From contig CP085825.1 in the NCBI GenBank assembly GCA_020809705.1, positions 2,604,001-2,668,000 on the forward strand: DNA of 64,000 nucleotides, read 5' to 3'. Shown here one piece after another: positions 57,810 through 64,000 of the stretch. The notes under the pieces are model-generated. The model worked only from the letters and a program-made list of their open reading frames with translations, had not been told where the DNA came from and searched no databases. The DNA comes from Calonectria ilicicola. Lineage: Eukaryota; Ascomycota; Sordariomycetes; Hypocreales; Nectriaceae. The stretch's first letter is position 1, and each line of letters begins with the position of its first letter. The position numbers and the translations under genes were made by a program.

Positions 57810-58254
57810 ATGGCAGATCCACGACCCCCCGTCAAGAGGACGCTGAAACCCACCCCCGCGCCTCAGTCTCATGTGCATTCCTCAAGCGTCAAGTCGGAGG
57901 TCCGATTTATCCTTCCCGGCTCCCGCTCAACCCCAGGTACGGCGGATATAAACTAAACCGCTTGGTTCCTGCCCAAGCCGATGACATGATCCATGATCGC
58001 CCTCTAGACGCTGACTCTGACATGTACGTAGCGCCAGTGCAGGTCCGGACCCTGTCAACGCCCTTGCCGTTCCTAGAACCCGAAGCATTAAAACGGTCGT
58101 GATCTCAAACCTTGCTTCCTTCCCCACGGAGGTCTCGGAGATGGCTATCCCCGTAAATCCGCAGCTAGACTTTCAAAGGGTGTGCGTTTTGGAGATGCTG
58201 CTCATCGCGGGGTTTCTTCCGTCGGCGCATCGGTGCCCGTTTCAAGGTTCCTAG
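57810..58254 (+). CDS. Possible small two-exon gene, function unknown
   Basis: An ATG at 57810 opens a frame (MADPRPPVKRTLKPTPAPQS) that reaches a donor at 57937 (CAG|GTACGG). An acceptor at 58042 (AGTGCAG, with CTGAC upstream) joins it in frame to a 70-codon open frame ending TAG at 58252, giving 112 aa. The second exon includes SIKTVVISNLASFPTEVSEM and a hydrophobic LEMLLIAGFLP. The frame has few start codons, so simple ORF listing misses it. The unspliced first exon would otherwise stop at 57954. I recognise no family; support rests on the splice join, open length and codon look only. A neighbouring frame starting at 57626 overlaps it and is the alternative. Confidence 0.33.
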
Positions 58255-59164
58255 ACCCTGCTTTGTCTGGGTTGCATACAATACAATACATCCCTTGAAA
58301 GATTGTGTTCCTGTGACTGCTCCACCTTGGACGCCCCCCAGAACCCAACTGCTCCAAACTATCCTCAATTTCAAAGCCAAAAAGTCAGAAAAGTTTTGCA
58401 TGATTTTTTCTGGATTTTATTTGGTTATTTACCATTTTTGTAGAAAAATATTTACTAAGTTACTCAACTGGTTGGGGGATCCTGGGGAAATGTCTGGGGA
58501 AATGTAGAAGGGGGGCACACAATCTTTTCAAGGGTCGTATCAAGATTAACCAACCAAGAACAGCTGGATCCGAAAAATACTTTTTGAGTCGCATCGACCA
58601 AGGCTGCTCTCACACCAGAAGTCTCACATGTTGTACAGATGCCAAAAGGCGCAGCCAACTGTCACTTGACTGATCTAAACCACTTTCTTGCTGCAATTGC
58701 CATCTCCATGTCTCCGCGTGTCTCCATGTGTCGCCACGCTCTAGCCAACACACAGGCCAACAACGACAGGCTTAAACACATCGATTTTCACTTCACATCA
58801 ATGTGTACCGGACCTCTCCCCGATCTACCCCCCTTCATCCAGTCAATTGCGCCTAGGCTGGAGGGAGCTAATACCAACTTGCTTCGGGTCCGCGCCCACT
58901 CCCCGCGCTGCCACACCCGATAGCGAATGCCGTGGACTTTTTTGGCTAACGCATTATCCATGTTGAAGCCTCCACAACCCGGTCGCCCACCTCCACTGAT
59001 GCGGGGTCCAGCCGGGACACCTCGTCTTGTCTCTTGGCTGTATTATAATTTGCGATACGGGGAAGGTTATTTATTATAAATACACCGTTTTCCCCAAAAG
59101 AAAATGTTCCTAATTGGCAATTTAGAGCACACACCCCTCTCCTTCCCCAATTTCAGTTGCTACC
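58255..59164. other. Promoter region of the aldehyde dehydrogenase
   Basis: No gene is seen. The right end is A/T-rich and carries a TATA-like box. Confidence 0.5.
59075..59082 (+). promoter_or_regulatory. TATA box of the aldehyde dehydrogenase
   Basis: TATAAATA lies 83 nt before the ATG at 59165, followed by a short A/C-rich leader. Most other genes here have pyrimidine leaders without such a box, suggesting a more inducible promoter. Confidence 0.5.
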
Positions 59165-60670
59165 ATGTCAAACGGAACACATACAAGTAACGGGACCCTC
59201 CATACGGTTCCGCTCTTTATAAAGGGGGCCGATCATCATCCCAGTCAAGAATTTGATGTCGTATCTCCTGCGACTGGCAAGGTTGTCCACCGTTGTCGCG
59301 GTGCTTCTGTCGAGGATGCTGGCCTTGCGGTTGATGCTGCAGCAGAGGCTCTCAAGTCATGGAGGAAAACCACCCCAAAAGAACGTCGTGACATCTTTCT
59401 CAAAGCTGCAGAGGTAATGGAGAGGAGGCGACCCGAACTCATTCAGTACATGGTGGATGAGACAGGTTCCGAAGTGGGTTGGGTTCAGTTCAACATCAGC
59501 ACCACCATCGATATCATCAAGGATGTCGCTGGACGAATAAGCGCTGTGGAGGGTGCTTTCCCAAGCACCATGAGCCCAAGCACTAGCGCGATTGTCTTAC
59601 AGGAGCCGTACGGTGTCGTGCTTGCTATTGCGCCTTGGTAGGTCACATATTTCGCATTTAGTTATCATGGCTTATGATTTTCTTCCAGGAATGCTCCTTA
59701 TATTCTCGGTGCCAGATCAGTCCTGTTTCCACTTGCTGTTGGTAATACGGTAGTATTCAAGGCTAGCGAACTAGCTCCCCGAACAATGTCAGCAATTGCG
59801 ACGGTATTCCACGAGGCAGGGCTACCCGCCGGCGTCTTGAACGTCATCTTCAACGAAAGATCTACAGCTGCCGAAGTCACAACCGCTTTAATCCGAAACC
59901 CACACATTAAGAAGATCAACTTCACTGGAAGTACCGCAGTGGGACGAGTTATTGGAAAGCTGGCTGGAGAGTACCTCAAGCCTGTTGTTCTAGAGTTGGG
60001 TGGCAAAGCGCCAGCCATTGTATGGGAAGACGCAGATCTCGATGTGGCCGCAGAGCAATGCGCGCGGGGTGCCTTTATCAATTCTGGTCAGGTTTGCATG
60101 TCCACCGAAAAGATTCTAGTTCACAAGGCTATTCGAGCAGAATTTGAGAAGAAGCTGGCGGCGGCTGTAGCCAAGTCTTTCTCAGCCGAGAATGACGCAC
60201 CAATCCTCATTACTGGCGCCGCTACCGTGAAGAACAGGCAACTAGTCAAGGATGCTGTCTCCAAGGGTGCATCCATCATCCACGGTGACCCCGAGCTTGA
60301 AGAAAGCACTCTGACCCGAATGAGGCCCATTGTCGTCGGCAATGTCACCTCGGAAATGGATATTTACAACACCGAATCATTCGGCCCTACTGTCTCGGTT
60401 GTGGAGATTGAAACAGAAGAGGAAGCAATCCAACATGCCAATAACACAGAGTATGGCCTCTCATCAGCAGTCTTTAGCACAGACCTAAGACGAGCTCTCC
60501 GTATTGCCAAGGAGATTGAAACTGGAGCGGTTCACATTAACAGCATGACGGTTCACGATGAGACCAGTCTCCCTCATGGCGGCGCTAAGAGCAGTGGACA
60601 TGGTCGATTCAACACGTCGCGTGGTTTGACAGAATGGCTCAGGACAAAGACTGTTACATTTGATAACTAA
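59165..60670 (+). CDS. NAD(P)-dependent aldehyde dehydrogenase (vanillin/salicylaldehyde dehydrogenase-like)
   Basis: Two exons, 59165..59637 and 59689..60670, with a 51-nt intron inside the Trp codon of APWNAPYILG, give 484 aa, the usual size. The protein oxidises an aldehyde to the acid with a nicotinamide cofactor. Visible landmarks are the Rossmann-type FTGSTAVG cofactor loop, catalytic base Glu260 in LELGGKAP, nucleophile Cys294 in GQVCMS (34 residues apart, as in the family) and the late ESFGPTVSV motif. There is no signal peptide, so it is probably cytosolic. The pattern without a long C-terminal extension resembles aromatic-aldehyde dehydrogenases, but the substrate cannot be set from sequence by eye. 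Confidence 0.95.
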
Positions 60671-62016
60671 AATACGCAACGTTGGAAATGCGAATGTCTT
60701 GGAGGGAAAGCAATTACCTCGCATGTAGTACAGACAAATAGAATACCCATCAATCTATGACAAATTCTTGAAAACATTCGGACCGATATGGTTTCTTCGA
60801 ATACGGCTCCACAGCGCCACAAATGAAGCACGGAGATAGTAAAGATTTTTTGATCTCTAGATCCGATGCATTTCGGGATGTAACTCCGCCGGGCGAATCC
60901 AATTCCTTGGTGGCACACCTTTACCGAGTGGGATTGAATGCGGGGGTGGGGTTAGCATCTCGTCTGCTTGAATGCGCGAATCTTACTTGCCGCTCGAGTT
61001 TCCCCAGGTGTCCAGCAGTAATGTTCGTGTCATGATTTGTAATCCTCCACCGGAGACGATCAGTACAATACTTGCCGAGGTCATTACAAGGCAACCCGAT
61101 GCTGGGCAGCAGTCTCTCGAGATGAGTGTTGTATAGATACATCGAGCAAAATGAAGTTGGCCAGGTTCTACTTTGTTCCACTGAGCCGCCACCATTACAT
61201 TTCAAATTATGCATCGATGGTTTGGGTGGCTGTAGGTTACACCAGGTTTTTTAATCCCTCACTTATTACAGATCCTGCAATACCTGGCCCAAGGTACCGC
61301 AGAACTGCATCTGCACTTATGACTTGCAAGTCTAACCAAGTTATGCATAACGTTCCAATCCAGGTTAATGCAGCTCCAGGGGGCTTTTGTGGCGTATTAT
61401 AAGATCATTAATAGTTACATAACCTCCTACAAGCATTAAACAGGCTGAAAATCTCATTGAAGTTAAGTCACTCAATATGATAGGGAATCGAGCCCCTGCA
61501 GCCGTAGAAATCGGGTAAGCTAAGAAGTCGCTCTCTAGGAAGCCCCAGTATGTGATATAAATTTGGTCGCTCTTTAACGGCCTTGAATACGTATTGTAGA
61601 ACCATCTAGACTTAGCAATGTGGCTGCGTAAGGTGCATCGACTGTGAAAGCCAATGGGTACATCTGTATTTCCTCCTGTTGGTAACCATTTTATCTTCTA
61701 TTTTGAGGCGCTACATTGAAATTCGGATCCTGGTAATAGGTCCCTTTTTCACGTTTAAATGTACCTTATTTTTCTTTTATCATGGCGTTCTCAATCACCC
61801 GGGAGCATAGGGTAGCCCGCCATGCCCACTACCCCAGATTTGATAAAGATGCATTATGTAATCAGATATGAGCGATAAGGGAAAATTTACATCCTGGCAT
61901 CATCAACGTCTAGTCCAAACCTCAAGTCCCGCCAGCTTCAATCCTACTCCTCAACCACAGCAGCATTTCCACATCACCAGCCACATATCACCTACACCAA
62001 CCCCCAAATCTCCAAG
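60671..62016. other. A/T-rich intergenic region between ALDH and TIM10
   Basis: About 61150-61860 is A/T-rich with many TAA/TTA strings and no long open frame, unlike the coding regions around it. It might be a decayed element, but no terminal repeat or transposon motif is visible. The TIM10 promoter lies at the right end. Confidence 0.45.
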
Positions 62017-62421
62017 ATGTCTTTCCTCGGAATGGGTCGCGCTCAGCCTACCTCGGAGCAGAAGATTGCTGCTGTCGAGGGTGAGATGCGCATGATGGCT
62101 GATACCTACAACCGGTGAGTTGCACTGCTTAAACCTTTGTTGAGTTGGCCGTAATTGGCCAATGCCCATTTTCATCAACTCGATATGCCGGCTTTGGGAG
62201 CATCCAAGCTAATTGCGCTGCAAAATAGCCTCCAGAACTCTTGCCAGAAGAAGTGCATCCCCACTGACTACCGTGAGGGCGAGCTTAACAAGGGCGAGTC
62301 CGTCTGCCTCGACCGATGCACTGCCAAATTTCTCGATACATCAATGAAGGTCAGCGAGATCATGCAGCAGCAAGGCCAGGCCATGGGTGGTGGTGCCAAG
62401 TCCGGTGGCGGCCTCTTTTAA
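62017..62421 (+). CDS. TIM10: TIM10, small chaperone of mitochondrial import
   Basis: Two exons, 62017..62114 and 62229..62421, with a 114-nt intron (GTGAGT...AATAG), give 96 aa. Twin CX3C motifs at Cys38-Cys42 and Cys59-Cys63, separated by 16 residues, are diagnostic of small Tim proteins. The neighbouring segments [19 protein letters not shown] and [16 protein letters not shown] match Tim10 rather than Tim9, 8 or 13. With Tim9 it forms the hexameric intermembrane-space chaperone that carries hydrophobic carrier proteins to the TIM22 complex; the four Cys form two disulfides through Mia40. The Gly-rich end is typical of fungal members. The ATG context is CCAAGATGT. Confidence 0.96.
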
Positions 62422-62822
62422 GCCGAGCGATGGACGAAAGTGAGAAAAAAAAAAGAAATCCATGTTCGGCATCATATATATAGAGCAGGATTATAGCCAA
62501 GAAACTACGAAAGACTACATTGTACGAATATGAAATGGATGCCTAGGGTTGGGAAATCACGAGCTGGGAATCAATGGGATCCAGAAACGATGGATGGGCT
62601 GTAAAGTACTTGGTATACGGATCAATGTCATGACCGATATGCGAAACAGAGAAAAAAATAAACACCTCTACTATACGTGTTAACATTGCATTGAAGAACG
62701 CCTTCTATGGTATCCGATGCCGGTAGTGCGAATGATATAAAAAAAGAAAAAAAAAGAAAAATGATTTGGCCCGAAACCAGATCATCACTCGCGACATATT
62801 CAATGTTATCAAATAGACCTGA
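62422..62822. other. Convergent 3' intergenic region
   Basis: The 3' ends of TIM10 (+) and the coiled-coil gene (-) meet here, with A-rich runs near 62443 and 62742. No gene is seen. Confidence 0.5.
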
Positions 62823-64000
62823 TCATGGCGTGGAGCGTGTGATATCAGGCCCTGTCCCAATGCCCGTAATAGTCCTGAAAACCCAATGTAACCATCCTTC
62901 TTTCTCGAGTTGGATTTTGAGTGCATCGACTCGCTCTTCCATATCCTCCACCTGCCGCTCGAACGTGACGATGCCGTCTTCTACGTCGACCACCTTTTGT
63001 AGTAGGGCATTGATTTCGTAGTCAAGCCTGGCGATGAGAACCTCAACTTCCTTGAGACCTTCAGTAAAATGGGCTCGCTCTTCTGCGAGCACTTCGTCGG
63101 CGCTGACACGAAGGCGCTGGCAGGCTTCATTCAGTTGCTCATACATGGCCTGGAGTTCCTCCTTGTCTCGGCTGTATCGCTCATCCAGCGATTCCACATC
63201 CTTGAGTTTTTCTGAAACCCATGGCTCAATACCATTCTTAATGGCATCGATTCCGTCATTGAAATGTCGAGCAAGCTCGGCATAAGCCTCAAGTGTTGCG
63301 ATATCAGCGGCATCATTAGTAATGTCGATGATTGGTTCCCAAGTCAACACCGCTTCCTCGCCATCCCCGAACGACAACCGTCGCGGCCAGCGGTTCTCGT
63401 TTAGTACTTGCTTTCTTGGAGCCTCGGCGAACTCTACGCTGTGCCTTCGAGAGAGCCCTACCTGGGCCAGTTTTGCCTTGGTCCCTGAGGCTAACACTGG
63501 TCCCTTGAGGTCAGACTCATCAGCTAATGAGCCTACGGCGGAAGGTGCTTTTGATAGCACATCTTTGCGTACATCAGCACCGATACCTCCCAAGATGCCT
63601 TCCTGATCACTCCGCCGTTGAGTTTCAGAGTCTGGGGCACTCGCAGGTTTGAAATCGACCGTAGACGTAGATGCAAAATGACCGGCCTGCGGGAGACCTG
63701 TGGTGGCATCTGTGTCGCCTCTTCTCATGGCAGAAAGGTATTCTTCAGGCTTGTTTTTCCATGTAAAAGTCCTGTTGATCCCCACCGCTGGCGGCGCAGT
63801 TGCATTTACAGTTGGGAAGGAATTCGGCGCGACAATATCTGCAAAGTCCTCTTTTGTAGATATGGAAGGTCGGGCATTGTGGCCTCGCAGCCCACCACCC
63901 ACCGCATCCTTGATGCGCCCCAAGCCAGAGCGGGCATCGTTCATTTTCCCTGCAACGCTCTTGAAGACAGTTTTTGGCAGAGCATCTTTCTCTCCCGGAG
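62823..64000 (-). CDS. Coiled-coil protein, function unknown (cut by window edge)
   Basis: The frame runs from the stop at 62823 to the right edge without a break. An internal ATG at 63944 exists, but the reading continues upstream (GEKDALPKTVFKSVAGK), so the start probably lies outside the window. At least 390 aa are visible. The first part is Ser/Pro/Ala-rich and looks disordered, with a Trp-containing FTWKNKPEEYLSAMRRGD stretch. The last 150 residues are charged, heptad-rich and clearly coiled coil (DVEDGIVTFERQVEDMEERV). No transmembrane segment is seen. I do not recognise the family. No exon boundary is needed in the visible part. Confidence 0.8.
   Translation of the reverse strand, partial: PGEKDALPKTVFKSVAGKMNDARSGLGRIKDAVGGGLRGHNARPSISTKEDFADIVAPNSFPTVNATAPPAVGINRTFTWKNKPEEYLSAMRRGDTDATTGLPQAGHFASTSTVDFKPASAPDSETQRRSDQEGILGGIGADVRKDVLSKAPSAVGSLADESDLKGPVLASGTKAKLAQVGLSRRHSVEFAEAPRKQVLNENRWPRRLSFGDGEEAVLTWEPIIDITNDAADIATLEAYAELARHFNDGIDAIKNGIEPWVSEKLKDVESLDERYSRDKEELQAMYEQLNEACQRLRVSADEVLAEERAHFTEGLKEVEVLIARLDYEINALLQKVVDVEDGIVTFERQVEDMEERVDALKIQLEKEGWLHWVFRTITGIGTGPDITRSTP

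Overview
The window is a stretch of nuclear chromosome from a filamentous ascomycete, most likely a Sordariomycete and probably Hypocreales. The evidence is: short GT-AG introns (about 50-115 nt) with CTGAC/CTAAC-type branch sites, pyrimidine-rich tracts before start codons, fungus-only protein families (HET-C, Zn2Cys6 regulator) and the style of the conserved proteins (PEX2, TIM10, EDEM). I see no rRNA, convincing tRNA, CRISPR, insertion sequence or recognisable transposon gene.

Layout, left to right: an HMG-box chromatin protein (-, 655-2283); a HET-C homologue with a signal peptide and a glycine-rich tail (+, 7341-10448); a membrane-anchored RING-H2 ubiquitin ligase whose 5' end is unresolved (+, about 15449-17302); a conserved fungal two-helix membrane protein (-, 18169-19986); PEX2, the peroxisomal RING ligase (+, 22101-23411); a multi-pass membrane protein (+, 24164-26152); adenine phosphoribosyltransferase (+, 33007-33725) facing tail-to-tail an EDEM/Htm1-type GH47 mannosidase with a C-terminal PA domain (-, 34426-37629); a probable DNA-binding regulator (-, 42374-44157); a Zn2Cys6 Leu3/LeuB-like regulator (-, 54099-56484); a possible small two-exon gene (+, 57810-58254); an aldehyde dehydrogenase (+, 59165-60670); TIM10 (+, 62017-62421); and the 3' part of a coiled-coil protein that runs off the right edge (-, 62823-64000).

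Most genes are unrelated housekeeping functions: purine salvage, peroxisome and mitochondrial import, ER quality control and ubiquitination. There is no biosynthetic cluster or operon. The window is gene-poor for a fungus. Long non-coding stretches lie at 2.3-7.3, 10.4-15.4, 26.2-33.0, 37.6-42.4 and 44.2-54.1 kb, and the last separates two transcription-factor genes transcribed the same way. These spacers carry microsatellites, homopurine/homopyrimidine tracts and a few promoter-like pyrimidine tracts with no gene behind them. The observations most worth following are the HET-C locus without a visible pin-c-like partner, the apparently frameshifted 5' end of the RING gene, two stop-free introns whose length is a multiple of three, the unlisted small spliced ORF at 57.8-58.3 kb, and the 9.9-kb spacer between the two regulators.
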